Source: Orthonyx spaldingii
Taxonomy: Eukaryota > Chordata > Aves > Passeriformes > Orthonychidae
DNA length: 64,000 nucleotides
Assembly (NCBI GenBank): GCA_013397795.1
Contig: VZTJ01003576.1
Coordinates: forward strand, 1 to 64,000
Direction: 5' to 3'
The notes under the pieces were generated by a model. That model did not search any database. It was not told the DNA's origin and worked only from the letters and a program-made list of their open reading frames with translations. The position numbers were made by a program, and so were the translations under genes. Positions 12,856-27,800 of the stretch are shown piece by piece (positions within the stretch are counted from its first letter, which is position 1; each line of letters starts with the position of its first letter).

Positions 12856-15800
12856 AAAAATTAAAAAAAAAAAAAAAACAAAAAAANNNNNNNNNNNNNN
12901 NNNNNNNNNNNNNNNNNNNNNNNNNNNNNNNNNNNNAAACATTAAAAAAAAAAAAAAAGCAGATTAATACATTAAAAAAAAAAAAAGCAGAGAGGATTAA
13001 GTTCTGGCATGGAAAAGTTAATAATTAATATATTTCAAAAAATGATCAATTATTAATAAGAAAGTCACTGTCATCGATACTCATATCAATACCAAAATGA
13101 GTGGAAACTCGAGCCTTTAAAGCATTTTTCTCAGAAGAAAAATTGCCTTGCAAAATGCAAACAGTAGGTTTTAAAATTTGCTCTCAAGTTTTACAGAGGA
13201 TCAACACATTTTTAAAGATAAGCTATCAGCCCAGTGCATCATACCAGGAGCATGGTGATGTCTTCTCAATTTGAAGACATTAGTTTTGACACTTTGGCAA
13301 ATGGTGTGAGGGGAAACCATTGCTGCTTCATGCTGAGGCTTCCACCTGGTGTTGGGGAGCAGTCAAGGCAAGAGTCTGTCACCTTATACATAGCTGAGAA
13401 AGCTGCCAGGTATGGGGCATTTTGGAATTCACAGAAGACATTTTTTGAGGGCAGCCTTCCACTGTTGGTGGACAATGTCTTTCTGTGTATTTTTTGATGT
13501 TATCATTTTAAATCTGTTCCGGCAAGAAAAAAAGTCCCTGAATTAAAATAGAGAAAAATAGGGAAGAGCATGAGGTGTGATGATGCCTGCTCTCTTTGTC
13601 AGATGCCTTTGTTATGATAGAAGTAAACGCTGTAGGACTGCCAAGACTTATATTAACTAAATAGCAATGATTGCTAGTGCAGTAACCACAAAGCAAACAT
13701 TTCTGGAGGTTCTGGACCTGCATCTCTTCTCAAATACAGAAATGCAAGGAGATAATTCCTTAGGTACTTTAAACTGAGGAAATTTGGTTATTAGAAAAGC
13801 TGAGGATCAGTGTAGTGGAGTTACTCTACTGCAAGAGGGCAGATGGGTCTGTCTTGTTCTCAGTAAATGATTGTTCATGCAGACCAGTTGTTAGCAAATT
13901 TGAATGGCAGCAGACTTTCCCCATTTTATCCTCTCATTGGAACATGGTCACTATCCAGTGTGCCACAATGCTGCAAGTAGAGGCCTTTGCTGTAGAGAAG
14001 GTGCTGTAGCTCACGAGGAGCAAAGTAGTCCCTTGCAACTCATATCCTAGATAAAAATGTTTAAAGCCTTACCATACAGAAGTCCATGTTAAACAAGCTT
14101 GTGAGGTGGTATTGCCTGTGCTTCTGCCCTTCTCTGTGCCAACACCCAGGAGATGGGTGAAGGGGAGTTTCTGTCCAGAAGATCAGGGCTGCTGCCAACC
14201 AAGGCAGCTTTAACCTCTCCTGGTATCGTATTGACAAGTGCAGTTCATTTTGTGCACCACACAGCCTTCCCAGGCTTTGCTCCAGTAAAATTGCTGCAGT
14301 TTTGCCCAGTCATGCCTCTGTTTGTGTCTGATCCCTACCTCCCTGCTCTCCTCCTAGCTAGTTCAAGCACAGGGTGAGTTTAGTCCAATAAACTGCTAAA
14401 GGCTTGCTGTATTCCTCGTGTGCTGATGGTGAAGAAGAAATATTTTTCTGCTAGTTTGGGGCAAGAAGCTTTATTTGAATAATGAAAAGTATACATGTAT
14501 TTTTTAAATGCCTGAAACTGCATTTTTGTATGTTGTTCACCACAGTATATCTTTGAATTTCAGTGGGTCTTCTGTCATTTTACCTGCTGCAAAGGAGCCG
14601 GAGTTCACAGGGCTGGCAAAGGGCAAGCTGGAATCATCATCCATGCCTGCTTGAAATTTTAGCTAACCTACATTACATTTGTTCTAATGGGAACTGCTTT
14701 AATTCTTTACATGAACATAGAAAGATACTTTTGCATCAGCCAGAATAATTAGCCAGAATGCGTCTGATTTGTTCACTAAACAGCACAATCAGACCATTGA
14801 CCAGAATATAAAGAAATGAAAAAGAAATTAAAGTATAACAGAAGTAACGTAGCTTCAAATTTTTTCTTCTATTTTTAATGAAACATCCTCCCCCATATGT
14901 ATTTTAGAAATCTGTTTAGAAATGAGAATGTTTTTCTTTCACACACCAGTGAGAGTTACTCAGATAAGACTGAATAGTACCTTACAAGATTGTCACATGA
15001 TATATAATACTTAGAGTGTGAATGTGCACCATTGCTGGCATTGGCAAGGCAAGCTGTGGTAAAGCATGGAGTTCAAATCTCTTGAAAGTACAGCATGGCT
15101 GGACTTTGTAGAGATTTGCTGTCTCATCAGAATGGACTTGGAGAAAAAAATGTGCTCAGCAGCATTTTTAAAGTCAGAAGAGCTCGGTGTCAGGCTGAAT
15201 TGAAAACAGGATTTATGCAGGTACATTAGAGTCTGTGCAAGGAAGATGCCTCCCTTCCAACAGGGGAGATTGATTGTACCAGTGTAGTTGGCTTAAGCAC
15301 TGTCAAACACACCCTTCTTATTGCCTGGCAGCTGGATTGCACAGCACAGCATGGTGAGCTGGTATTTACTGTTGGAAATTTACTGTTGGAAATTACACCT
15401 TGGAAAAATAGCCAGTGTTACTCTCAGGTGGGTACCTGACACATGGGTGTCCTGCCAAAAGTCAGCGTGGAGAGACGTGGACCCAGGGTAGGTGCAGAAT
15501 CCTAATGGGGTCCTTTCTTCCCTTGCTTGATTAATTTGAGTGGAAACAAATAAATTGATTGTGCAGACAGTTAAATTTCCATCAGTAGTCTTCAGAGTAA
15601 ACAGATTAAATGTGAGCTTGGCAGACCTGTACATACAGCACAGGGTTGAGCTCCTGTCATTGTATATTGTGCGTGTGTGGAGACTGGGGTGGTACAAATC
15701 TGCATATCTCCACTGGTAGGAGAAAGAGCAAGCCAAAACATACATAGTTACATGCTTCTGTTTGTCTAGGAGCATCTGGAATAGTTCATCTTACATTAGG

Positions 15801-18800
15801 TGAAGAATTGCCACTATAAGAGCATTAGCTTCCCCCCCCCCTTCCCGTGGCTATGGGGGGAACTTAAGAGGAGTTGTAAATGCAAACATGATCTTACCCA
15901 AAATGCATGAACTCCATCCTCAGTTCCAGAAGAACATGATGTAATAGGACTGAAAAAATCCACAATAAGTAACAATTATAATAATTCTTATCATAAGAAA
16001 GATTTATTTTAAGGTGAGAACAATCAATCCCTGGAATAACCCCTGCAGGGATGCTATGGAGTCGCCATCACTGGAAGTTTGCAAGATGCAACTCGACAGG
16101 ATGCTAAATAGTCTCATCAAGACTCCCTTTCCCATGAAAGGTTGGACCAGATGATCTTTCAAGATCATTCCAAACTGAGCTGTTCTTTGGTTTTATCATT
16201 AATACTTTTGTGTTTCTTTAGCGCTGCTCACCTTAGGGTCTCAGCTCACTAAAACTCAGCTCTCAGATGAGCATGAAGGTAGTTGTGCTTTATCTCCATG
16301 TTGTAGATCTTTGTTGACCAAAGTCAGAATGGAGTTCAGTGGAGGACAAAGGATTTAACTCAAAACCTGCTTAATAAGAATAGGACCTGCTATTGGGTAG
16401 AGCCTACCCAGGTGACCTGCTTGAAGATTCTTGCAAGTAATTGCAGTCTCCATCATGGGTAGTTTGAACTGGCCTCACTTGTCATGTGGCTGTTCTGAGG
16501 TCAGGCTAGACCTTCTGTGTACCTGCTTACCTGTAGATCAGTACAACATTGGTAGGGAGTAGAAAAAGAATAAAGTGTCAGTCTAAAAAAATGGCATTTT
16601 CCTTGTAAAACTAGCAAATTTTTTTCAGAAACCTGAATCTTTATTTCTAAGCTTACTGTTTTGTCTTTTATATTAACAGGCACATTTGGAAAACCATAAT
16701 TCTGGGCCAGATGCTCTCCTTGTTTATCTGTGGGACTGCTGTTACAAGCCAGTACCTGGCAGAAAAATACCAAGTGAATACTCCAATGTTGCAAAGTTTC
16801 ATCAACTATTTTTTGCTGCTTCTAGTTTATACAACAATGCTGGCATTTAGGACTGGTATGTGAAATATGGGATGAGAGATTCTGGTTCATCTTTTTTTTT
16901 TTTCTTTCTACATTTTCCTTTCAGAATTTGAAACTAAGGAGCTCAATACTCATCCTAGTTTTTAAAGTTCCTGCTTTATAGCAACACATGGACATTAACT
17001 TCACAGGTTAAATGTACATTTAGTTTGATATAATGTCATACCTGTTTAGAGTTTTGTGCTCTTTGGTTTGAAGTCTTGTGTTAAAAAAAGGCTTTGTTGT
17101 AACAAGCTTTGTTGCCAGAGGCTATTTAGTATTCCTCTTATTAATTTGCTCTTTAAACAACTCTAGTCTTGCTGTGTTTTTCTTCACATGGAAGAATTTC
17201 TGTGCTTTTCACCATTTGCGTTGTGTCCTCCCAGGCTGTGTTTCCTGTTATTGTATCTTTAGCAGGAGCAGACAAAGTCAAACATCTTGGTATTATTTAT
17301 ACTTCTAAAAAGCAAAATTCCCGTGCAACATTTGGTTGGAAAGAAACATATATTGATTGCTGCTTTCTTCTAAACAGGCAGTGACAGTCTCTGGCAGATT
17401 TTGAAACAGAGGTGGTGGAAGTATATTTTTTTGGGACTGGCTGATGTTGAAGCCAATTACATGATTGTAAAAGCCTACCAATATACAACCCTCACAAGCG
17501 TGCAGGTAAGGACTGATCTCTCTTTTTGAACTGCTGCTTTTATTACAATTTTGGACTGGTTTCTAAAATGAGATAGGACAGACATGTAAGCTATTTAAGC
17601 CTGAAAAGAACTTTCCAGTATCTATTTTCTCTCTGCAGTACATGGAATAGCATGCTGTATGATGGATAACCTTTCCAGGAAACAGAGAAAATTGGCTGGT
17701 ATTACCCTGTGCCAGCTCTTGAGTTGAACCCTAATTATTTTGATAAAAGCACTTCTAAGAGTTTGCTGACAGCCACTCAGTTTTTTCTCCTGACACAAAA
17801 TAAAGATTTATGACCAGATAACAGTCAGTCAGTGCAGGTTCTCGCTGATGAGAGTGTGGTGGATCTCTTGCCTAGTCCTAGAAGCTGCAGGAGGTATTGT
17901 GAGATGTAACCCCACCTGTGAGGACACATGGAATGTTAGGTGGTGCTGCTGACCATGCAGTGAGGGACCAGCCTTGTGGCTTTTGGATGTGGCAGTTCAG
18001 GGCCTGCTCTGGAAGAGATGGAAGGAAGGTCAGCACTCCTAAAGTAATAGTAGACATCCTTTGCAACACCAGTGCTTGATGCTGCGTTGCTGCACTAGGA
18101 TAAATTTCATGTTTTGAAAAACACTATCAGCAGAAGGGCTAAAGCTGGGGTTTCTTTGTCACCCTACAGAGACAAAAGCTGCTGGAAGAGTCAGTATTTT
18201 CCTCCTGCCTCCAACTGCATTCTCATGAGCTTGCAGGGCCAGTTTCCTTGAACAAACTGACCCAGAACACTGAGCAGAGTGGGAGTAAACCCTGCCTTTG
18301 ACTGTACTGTTGGTGAGCTGTGTCAGGCCCAAGTTAACTCACTGTGTGACTTCACAGATGCTGTGGGGGCAAGGGAGAGGATGGTGCATGAGCAAGGAGG
18401 GAGCGTGTCCAGGTTGTGCCAGTTCATGCCTGCTGTTCCCAGTGGTGGGGACCTGTGGCTGGGCTCGTGGCCCATGTATCTGAACAAAAAAAAAAAGTAA
18501 CATGAAAACTTGGCTGTTAGTCGAAAAGGAGTGTTTATGTGTCAGAGTTTTACAGAGTCAAAGTAATAGGGGTTAATATTTAAGAGAATTACCTGTAAAG
18601 CAATAAACTCATGTGATCTGGGCTCCCTTTAGAGAATTGCACCAACTTTCCTTTGCACTGCTAAAGACCAGTTGTGTCTCGTGGGTTGTTATTGTCACAT
18701 TTCCGCTTCATACTTACGTGTTATGACTCATTAGGCCTTTAATCTCCTTACAAATAATGCCTAAGAAATCAAAGCTTTAAGAGTGATATGTTGTGGTCTC

Positions 18801-21800
18801 AAGATCAAGTTAAGCTGATAAGTGAGACACTGGTTGACCTTATACTTTACAACAGAAAAAGCCAGAACTTTGATCCAAGTTCTCAGAAGCGGTAAAGCTA
18901 TTCCCATGATTTCTTTCATAGAAATTAAGAAAGAATGGATATAATGGATTGTCCTGTCCAGTTGCCAAAAACTCAAGCTTTTTCTGAGCCTTTTTCCCTT
19001 GTGGTAACCTTGTGACTGATGCTGCTTTGTGTCAGTTCAGTAATTGCAATTTTGTTGCAATTGCCTGTTGCCCTTAGGATTCTTGCATATTCTCTGAAGT
19101 CACCAGTTTCTCACCATTGTCAGAAATGAGATACAGGACGAAAGAAAAAAGCCACAACAAAAGCCTGTGATTTACTCTAGTACAAGGCATTTGCTTTCTG
19201 TTTTTGGCAAGCAGTTTTGCAGCTATGTCAGTACCTGTGGTTCAGAGCACCCAGCCTGATGGCCTGCCTGCAGTACTGGCTGTGAGTGGCTGCCCAGGGA
19301 CCATAAAAACAACGCAGGGCTATATGGCACTTTCCCAAATGCAGTGTAATCACTGTTAAAATACTGTCTGGCTGGAGCTTCAGCTCACAGCTATGAAACA
19401 TAGCTTCAAAGATAAGTTTTTTTCAGCTCAGCAAGGAACTTCCATGTATTTTCTCACACATGCACACACAGGCAGAACTGGTTTCCCTTTAGTTATCAAA
19501 TACCAGGATTTTACAGAAGGAGTTTGGAGATTTTTAAGGTGATAATAGTGGGATGGCAGCTCTCATTTCTTATTAAATACGGAGGAAGACTTTGGTCCAC
19601 AGCTGAACTTTTGGCTGTGGCTGAGGCAGTGCCAGGATACTCCCTGCTGCTGGTGTCCTTCTGTCTTGTGGCAGGACATGACTGTGCTGCAGCTTGACCA
19701 CCTATTACGGCACAAAGCTGAGTCGGGAGAGGTTTACATTGGATATTAGGAAAAGGTTCTTCACCCAGAGAGTGGTTGGACACTGGAACAGGCTCCCAGG
19801 GAAGTGGTCACAGTGCCAGCCTGACAGGGTTCAAGAAACATTTGGACAATGCTCTCAGGCACATGGTGTGATTCTTGGGATGTTGTGTGCAGGCCAGGGA
19901 GTTTGACTCGCTCCTGATGGATTCCTTCCAACTCAGGATATTCTACGATTCTGTGATTTATAGTGAAAGAACCAAGCAGCATAGCTGTGGTTTGATGTTT
20001 TTAACATGCTATTGGGCACATTTAGCATTTCCTCTGTAGATAATTCAGATGGAAATGTTTTTCAGGCAACTACTGACAGTTTGTCAGCTGATGTCTCAAT
20101 AGGAGAAAATATAGGATGAGCCCCTGGGGCTCAGCTGGAGGCTGCCCTGGGGGAGTCTTGTGGGGAATGAGCAGGATGAGCAGTTGAGTTTTCTTGCTCA
20201 CAAAGCTGTCTGAAGTTGGCAATTATAAGCAAACCAATGACCTCCAACTGTCTATGATAATTTATTAACCATGTGTTAAAACGTCTTTTAATAATTTACC
20301 CTACTTCTAAGATGTTCTATAAACAGTGTGGCCAAAGCCTGGCTTGAGTCAAAACATTTGTAAATCAAATCACCAGGTTATCTGGTTTTCCCCTCTTGTT
20401 AAAAATATAGGCTAGAATTGAATAAGATGAGAGTTTGAAGAGGCTCTACTGGAAACAGTAATCTGTACCACAGTACTGCTGTAAATGTTGTAAAACCTCA
20501 GTAAATAAACTTTACTCTTTTAATTGGTTCCATTGACACAATTTATCGTGATATTACATCTGCTTTGCACGTCTTTGATCTTGATCCTGTACAGAAGAGC
20601 TCTGTAAAGTACTAGATGAAGGGAAGGCAAGATCCAGTAGTTGGAAATCTAATTTCATGTGTCTATAATTGAGGGTAATTGTCTCCTGGAACAGATTACC
20701 AGGGTGTGTTCTTCATCATTTGGTACCTGTGTGTCCTGGCTGCAAGTCTTCTAACCATGGTGCTGTAGTTGTACAGTATGTTCTTGGTCTGGATGCAGCA
20801 ATTTCCCATGTGGCATTACTGAAAGAGCTTCTGGCTCATTACTGCCTTACATCCTAATTAAGATGTTTTTTAAAGAATTTTCTTCCACTCTTTCTCTTTG
20901 GGTTGAAAAACTTCTTGGAGACTGGAAGGCTACAGGCTAACATCTCAGTTAATGGGAAGTGAAAGCTTACTTATTAGTAGAAGAGGTGTCTACTCCCAGA
21001 GGGGTAAAAATTTTGCCTTCTAATGCTTGTGGCATTTCTTGGTGTTTGATACTAGTCAAAACAGTCAGATTTGAAGGAAATGTTAGAGGTTTTCCTGAGT
21101 CTAGACTAAAGGTAAGATAGAGAACAAGACCTGTGACAAGATAAAAAGTCATACTGTGATATTTTGCATAGTGTAAAGTTGTATTGAAATACTTGGTATC
21201 CCACATTGGCACTCAGGTAGTTGTAATGTCTCATAATACAGCCTAAAGAACTACTTTTACACTTCACAGCCTTTACAAACTGGACAAGCTGGAGACAATC
21301 CAAGGAGCAAAGACAAATAGATGGAAGGATTAGAGGCAACGTTAGGATTTAATCTTCAATAGCTTCCCTTAGCACTATGCTTGTAAGACTTTACTGTGTG
21401 TAGTTACAAACAAGTAAAACCAGACATATCATCAAAATAATAATAAGTTTGGTTAAAGCCCTTGGGGACAAAGGCACAGCATAAAAGTCGACTGCAGTGG
21501 AGCACTTAGGCAGACAGAGTCTGGAAATGAACGTTAAGAACTAAGGGCTGTTGCCTTGTTTGCAGGGATTACGCCCCAGTCCTACTGATCTGGACATAAT
21601 ACTTTATTGGGACTTCAAGAGGCCAAATTTTAAGAGCTGACATTTGAGAGTAATTTCTGAGGAATCTTTGGGAAGTTGACTATATGTTCTGCTGTAGGCT
21701 ATTGCCTTATGTAGTTCTGTGACACTCTGCTGAGACAGGTCAGAAAATACACCTTTTCTTTCTTTTGACAAATTCAGAAACAAAATCTATTTCGCTGAAT

Positions 21801-24800
21801 TAAACCAATTATTATTAGCTCAGTGGTCTTGGTAGTATTTGGTTATTCTATAACAATATGCCTGTCTTATGCTGCAGTGTATTTTTCTGTATTAAGTACC
21901 CATCTAACTCTTGATGCTTCCTGTACTGAAGGAGAATAGGTAGAAAATCCTTGTAAGTGTCCAAGGCCAGGTTGGAGTGGTTGAGTACAAGGTGTCCCTG
22001 CCCATGGCAGGAGGGTTGGAACTAGATGAACTTTAAGGTCCCTTCCAGTCCAAGCAGTTCTGTCATTCTATGGGTGGGTGTAACAGCAAAGCAAAGATAC
22101 ACAGGAACACATATGTAGAGAAAAGATAAAGAAAGATAAGTCAGAGTCACTGCTTTTTGTGGAGCACAGACATCCTTGAACCACAGCTGTTCAGTCTGCT
22201 TGGGACAATGTCTGCAAACACATCTGAAGTGCTCCAAAACTCCAGCTGCCTTGTGTGTCTGTTGCTGGAGCATAGGCGAATTAGAGTGGGTTACCTGCTT
22301 CTGACCTATTGAGAGTTAGCTCTGACAGAGTGATGAAAATGCATTGGTGGCTTGTATGTGTTTTTGTGGGAAGCTGGGAGGTTAGGAAGATGGCTTAAGA
22401 AAATCTGTTCTTCCTATCTTATTTCTACCAGTTTTGCACATGGCTTCCAACACACATACCAGTTTTGGGTTTTAGTATGATCCAGTTGGGGGTGGGGGGG
22501 ATCAAACCCAAAGCTGCAGGGTCAGGCCCTTGTCATAGTCACATCAATGTAAAATCAGATTACTTGTACCCATCAATAGTTCCAGATTTTTGCTTTACGT
22601 ATGCAGCCCTGGGGAACAACACTGTTTCAGAGCATCATCCTGGCATTCATTTGTGAAGCTGCAAAGATTGATTAGATCTATCATTAGAAGAGTTTCTAAA
22701 TCAGTGCTCTCCTACCAGGAGAAAGTGGACCCCTGTTCCAGCTCTTCCACTTGCAAAACGCTTTTAATGGTGAAATGTGGGTCTCACCCCTCTCTTAAAG
22801 AAATCTGCTGGGGCTGCTTTGCAGGTTTCATTAACATCTGATGATTGGAAGTAAGATCCTGTGCATTTGCTTTCAGGATGTTGCAGTCCAGATTTGGGGT
22901 GGGTTTCTAACTCAAACTGTTTTTCTGTACACACAGCTCCTGGACTGTTTTGGGATTCCTGTGCTGATGGCTTTGTCGTGGTTCATTCTCCGAGCAAGAT
23001 ACAGGCTGATACATTTTCTTGCTGTTGCCATCTGTTTGCTGGGTGTAGGAACAATGGTGGGTGCAGACATTTTGGCAGGGAGGCAGGACAGTGAAGGTAA
23101 GGAGTCTCTTATTGTGGGGGGGGAGAGCAGAGGAATGGTTCTGCTGTGGACAGGAACTTGTAAAGCAGAAACAGTAGCAGATACAGCTCTGTTTTAAAAG
23201 AGAACATGTTGCTATTTTTATTTCTTGTCCAGGAAGAGGAGTTGTTGATTTTATGGGGAGCTGTGGAATTTCTTTGCTTGTATGTTTGGATATTTCTTCC
23301 ACCTTAAAAAAAAACCCCACTTGTGTTAAGTTTAAATTTTGCTGCTGTTCATTAGATGTAATGGAAAGTCTTGTTCCTGAAAGCTGGTTCACTTTGGCTA
23401 TCATGTGAGATGGTTTAACAGAAGAAGCTGCCTCTCCCTGCAAATCTTGTCTTGTTTATACAGTATCAACCTGCTGGCAGCCAGACTTCTCTGATTTGCA
23501 GTTTTCTCTGAGTACAAGTAGCAAATAAAAAGTTGCTCACAGCAGCTGACTTCTCAGAGTTATCTTTGGCAGACCCAACAGAAATGGTCCATGTGCCCCC
23601 ACAAGGTCACAGCCTGGAAAGCAGGGGCTTACTATGGGAGTGCAAAAGGAGATGGAGCAGGATGCCAGGATTCCTGGGACCTCTGTGAGGGAGGCGGGGC
23701 TCTGGGGGCCAGGAGCCAGCTGGGTGCAGATAAGGACAGGTCTCGTCTTCTCTGTGACAGATGCCAAAATCAACCCATATCATAGCCATCTTATTTTGAA
23801 TAAGAATTTTGAATTTTCAGAGCCAGAGGGTATGAGAGAAGGTAAATTTCAGGGCATTGCCTTCATCAGGCAGTATAGAGATAAGCCTGTGTGGTGTTAT
23901 TTTGGGGCCTTGCTGTAGGTAAAACATAAGACAAACTGAAGTTTAGCTTTACTAATATGTGGTACAAATATCTGGATCCTGAGGGAGAAGAATATTTCCC
24001 TGAGACATTAGGCAGTTGTGCTTTATTTGCTGACCTGGGGATCCTTACTGCTGCTCACCCTCATATTTTAGACATATTTTCTTAGTGATTGCTTAGGGAA
24101 AGAAATTTTAAACCAATCGAAAGATTTAAACAGCAGTAATCCTCTTGCTATTTAGCTGATGCACAGAGGCATTTAATGATGAGTGATTGTAGCACAGGGA
24201 GTCCCATTTGCAGTATAAATCCATTGCAGCAGGACACACGGTACTACCCCTCTGCAGTGCCCACTTAGGACCTGTCATAAACCTGAAGCTGAGTCCAGGT
24301 GCCTCCAAAATCAATAGACTGACTTTAGCAAGCCTTGGATCAAAAGTGGGGACAATATTCTCAAAATGCAGAAAGCACCTCTAACTGGGAATTTGCTCAA
24401 TTCCCTACAGTGGCTGAGGTCAGCAGAAGTAGAATTGGACCAGATAATACAGCAGTGTCTTGGCTGGGATGAGATGTAAATGCTGTGTTTAGCTCACTCC
24501 ACATTGTGCAGGGTGAGGCGAGCAGGCAGTGGAGTCTGTGCTCAGACACTCCTCTGCACACACAGGAAGTGATTCCTTCTCCCTTCTCTTGGAATGACCT
24601 AGGAAGATAGAGATGTTCAAGATAAATTTGCTTGTCTTTTTAAGGAAAGTTAAAAAGTGTTTGCGGCATTACCCTTATTGTGGATTAATATTTCTGTACA
24701 GGTAGTGACGTGGTGATTGGAGATGTCTTAGTGCTTCTTGGTGCTTCTTTGTATGCCATTTCTAATGTGAGTGAGGAATACATTGTGAAAAATCTGAGCA

Positions 24801-27800
24801 GAGTGGAGTTTCTAGGAATGGTGGGCTTGTTTGGGACTATTATCAGCGGTCTACAGCTGTAAGGATCTAATATTTATTTTAAAACTAATTAGAATATTCT
24901 GCAGATGATTGTTTGTATACCCTGAAATGATATTAAATTATTTGTTACATCTGTATTTGGCCTATATTGGAATCCTTCCACTTGAATTGATTTTTGTTTC
25001 TGATTAGCATCTGTTTTATATCCTTTTTTTTTTTGCACTACTCCTATTACAGCAATTCTAAAGCTGAACTTCTGCAATTGAACACATAGAATACTTAGCC
25101 GTATTTTTGATTTTGTTGATGTTCATGAGGACACTCAGTGTGCTGAGGACTGTTCACAGGAATGTATTTCTTAATGGATTTTCTCTGTGGAAATGTTTAG
25201 GAGATAATTGTTAGCAGGAGATCCTCCGTAATAAACTCACGTTTAAAATGAAGCCATGTATAGTCTTACAAATAACCATATTTGAGTAACAGACCAGATG
25301 CACTTAAGTCTGTCTAATGAATTATAAAGTCCTCATTTCTCATCATTATAGTTAATAATTTCCTCAAATAGTATATCAAATAAAACTGAATTGCTGAAGG
25401 ATTAAAGCACCTGTGAAGAAGGCATAAGAATTAAATAACAGTGCTGTTGACTTTCAGGCACTTTAATTTTCACGTCTTTTTTCATACTTGTTAGATGTTT
25501 GAGCTAGTGTAATTCAATAAAATTTGAAACAAAAAATGAATGGTTTATAAATCAAAATGTTTCTTGTATATTTCGGTAATTAAATTCTCTATTTGAATAT
25601 TATTTTTTTCCTTTTTTACTGTATTGTATCTTTTCTCTAACTCTAGAGCCATTGTGGAACATAGGGAGATAATGAGAATTCAATGGAACTGGAAAGTTGG
25701 TATGTTTGTGACAAAATAATGTGCATATTACGGAACACTGGAAAATTATAATCGTTTAGACTTTGGATGCTGGGGTTTTTCGTTTCTTTCTCTGAATAAC
25801 AAACAGCATTAATATTGTGTTTCACAAGTTTATTTTCTGCAAACTTTGCAGCTCAGCAAAGAGAGAGGATCTGCAGGATTGAGCATTAAGACAGGTTTTG
25901 CATTTTACATATAACTTGACATAACTTTTCAAAATAAATTGAAATAAGTGAAAATGAAACCTGTTTAATTACTAACATGTTTGGTGTTGGAACATCACTA
26001 AAACATTTTTCTGTTGTCCTTCATAAATGAAGTACTGGAAAAATTGACATATTTTGACCTGAACAGAACTAGATGTTATCAAGAAATGTGGCTCTAAATT
26101 TCTTCAGTCAGGTCTTATGTTATGTAGGAATGAATGAGAACTTTCTTTTATAGATACAGAAATCCTTGAAATACAAGTTAATCTTCCATGCTTTTCTTAC
26201 ATCTACATTCCCATGTCTTTTATGAGATAAAAATCCATAGTTTTAAAGCATCTGAAGAATATCAGTGCTCTTTAAAATCATTGTTCTGTGCCTGAGGAGT
26301 GTCACCTTGTTTTGCAGCACTACTGTTCACAGCCTTTGCCCTGTGCATGTTTGGGCTGTACAGCTTCATGCCAGTTGTGATTAAAGTTACCAGCGCAACC
26401 TCCGTCAACCTGGGGATTCTGACTGCGGATCTCTACAGTCTCTTCTTTGGGCTTTTCCTGTTTTTCTACAAGGTGACTACATCCATTCCTTCACTTTCAC
26501 ATTCTTTCAGTTATGCTTCTACTCCAAAATTATAAATAACGTGTAATGTTCTTAAAAGCCCAAGAACAGTCGTTTGCACCTGTACATTTCTGCAGCTTCT
26601 ATCATTCATTGTTGGCAGGTGTCAGTCAGGAGGAGTCGTGCTTAGTTAATGACAGAGCCTTGCGCTGTTAGCCAGAGAGCCATTTTCAAACCATTTCACA
26701 CTTGAAGGAATAAGTTAATGTTAAGAGATAGTAAATAATTTCCTGAGGTGTTCCAATAATAGAGTTCTCACTGCAAGCTCTTTGTGGAACTGTGTGTTAG
26801 ATCTGGTTCCTTACTCGAAGTGTCCAAGGAGAGGATTTGAATCTCCCTTTCCTGAAAGGCATTTGGTGTCTGAAAGAGGACCAATTTGATTTTCAGAAAA
26901 TAATAGTTTCTTTCAGAAATTTAATCTGTTCATTACCAGCATCTTGGGATGAGAGTCAAGCTCTCTCAGTGCTGCTGCTAAGGAGAGACTAAAGGACCTG
27001 AAAATATACAGATAAATGTATTATTCTGTACACTCTCCAAAAGGCAGTTACTTTTATTGTGCTTTAAAATATTTTTGGCAGTGTCTACCCAAGCTAAATG
27101 ACTGTGCTAAAAGGATTTCATTCCACCTTCCACTTTTCATCCAGAATCACTTATGAGAACCTAGCTCATTAAAGCAATTGGAGTAATTGAGTCAGTCACT
27201 CGGTGACTGGAAGGGCTGAGTGAGAAGCTTGTGAACTTTGCTTAAGAATTTAATTTGTATTATTCCATGTGGTTGCTTTCTCTTCAGCCAGAAGCTTTTA
27301 GGTCAGATTTGTTTTCTGAAAATGTAGGCAGTGCAGAGTCTGGTAATGGTAGGCTCCAACAGCAGCTAGATTGTCATTTTCAAGAGTCTCTTAGCTCAGC
27401 TTTATTCCATATTTTGGGTTCCAAACTTTGCTCCAAGCTACAAAACATCAATTAAAATAAACGCAGGAAGCAAACCATACTTACACCCTAACAACTAAAT
27501 CCTTTCTAAGTCACTTCCAAACGTGTATTTTGGCACCCAGATAGCTTAACTCAAGAAGTGATTATAAATTTATTTTCATAATAGTGAAGAGGATGAAGAG
27601 CTTTGGAAGGGGTATATTAAACTTTTATTTTTCAGGTTTTTAGCTTATTTTGGGAGGAGGTTTTTCTGGAAGCAAGCCATCTCATAATTGCTAATAGTGA
27701 GGTGTTCTGGTAGCAAAAAGGAAAAAAGAATTAGAGAAGACTTTGGGATTGTGTTGAGAGAATTTCAGGTATTTATTGAAATAGGAACTTGCATCTGGGG

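Larger units (their letters stand above)
10570..16679 (+). other. SLC35F2: SLC35F2 intron 1
   Basis: The longest intron. It opens in the CpG island, then becomes AT rich. It holds a candidate cassette exon (11617-11690), an A-rich tandem repeat interrupted by a 50-base assembly gap (12887-12936), a 14-bp tandem duplication at 15365 and a plus-strand CR1 fragment near 16030-16190. No other supported gene was seen. Confidence 0.9.
16856..22936 (+). other. SLC35F2: SLC35F2 introns 2 and 3 (flanking exon 3)
   Basis: Intron 2 (16856-17377) is short and shows nothing distinct. Intron 3 (17506-22936) is about 5.4 kb and holds two plus-strand CR1 3' ends, at about 19712-19960 and 21958-22073. Otherwise it is unremarkable AT-rich intronic sequence with no conserved coding signal that I recognise. 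Confidence 0.85.

Noticed and set aside
20669..20857. CTGGAACAGATTACCAGG-like text, considered as another CR1 fragment
   Set aside because: The match is limited to a few words and lacks the CR1 tail, so it is not supported.
22841..23197. 118-codon plus frame starting in intron 3
   Set aside because: Only 22937-23096 matches SLC35F2. The acceptor at 22936 and the donor at 23097 show the rest is intron.
22907..23443. 178-codon minus-strand open frame
   Set aside because: It is antisense to SLC35F2 exon 4 and its flanking intron; the exon's codon structure explains the open frame, and no family is recognised.
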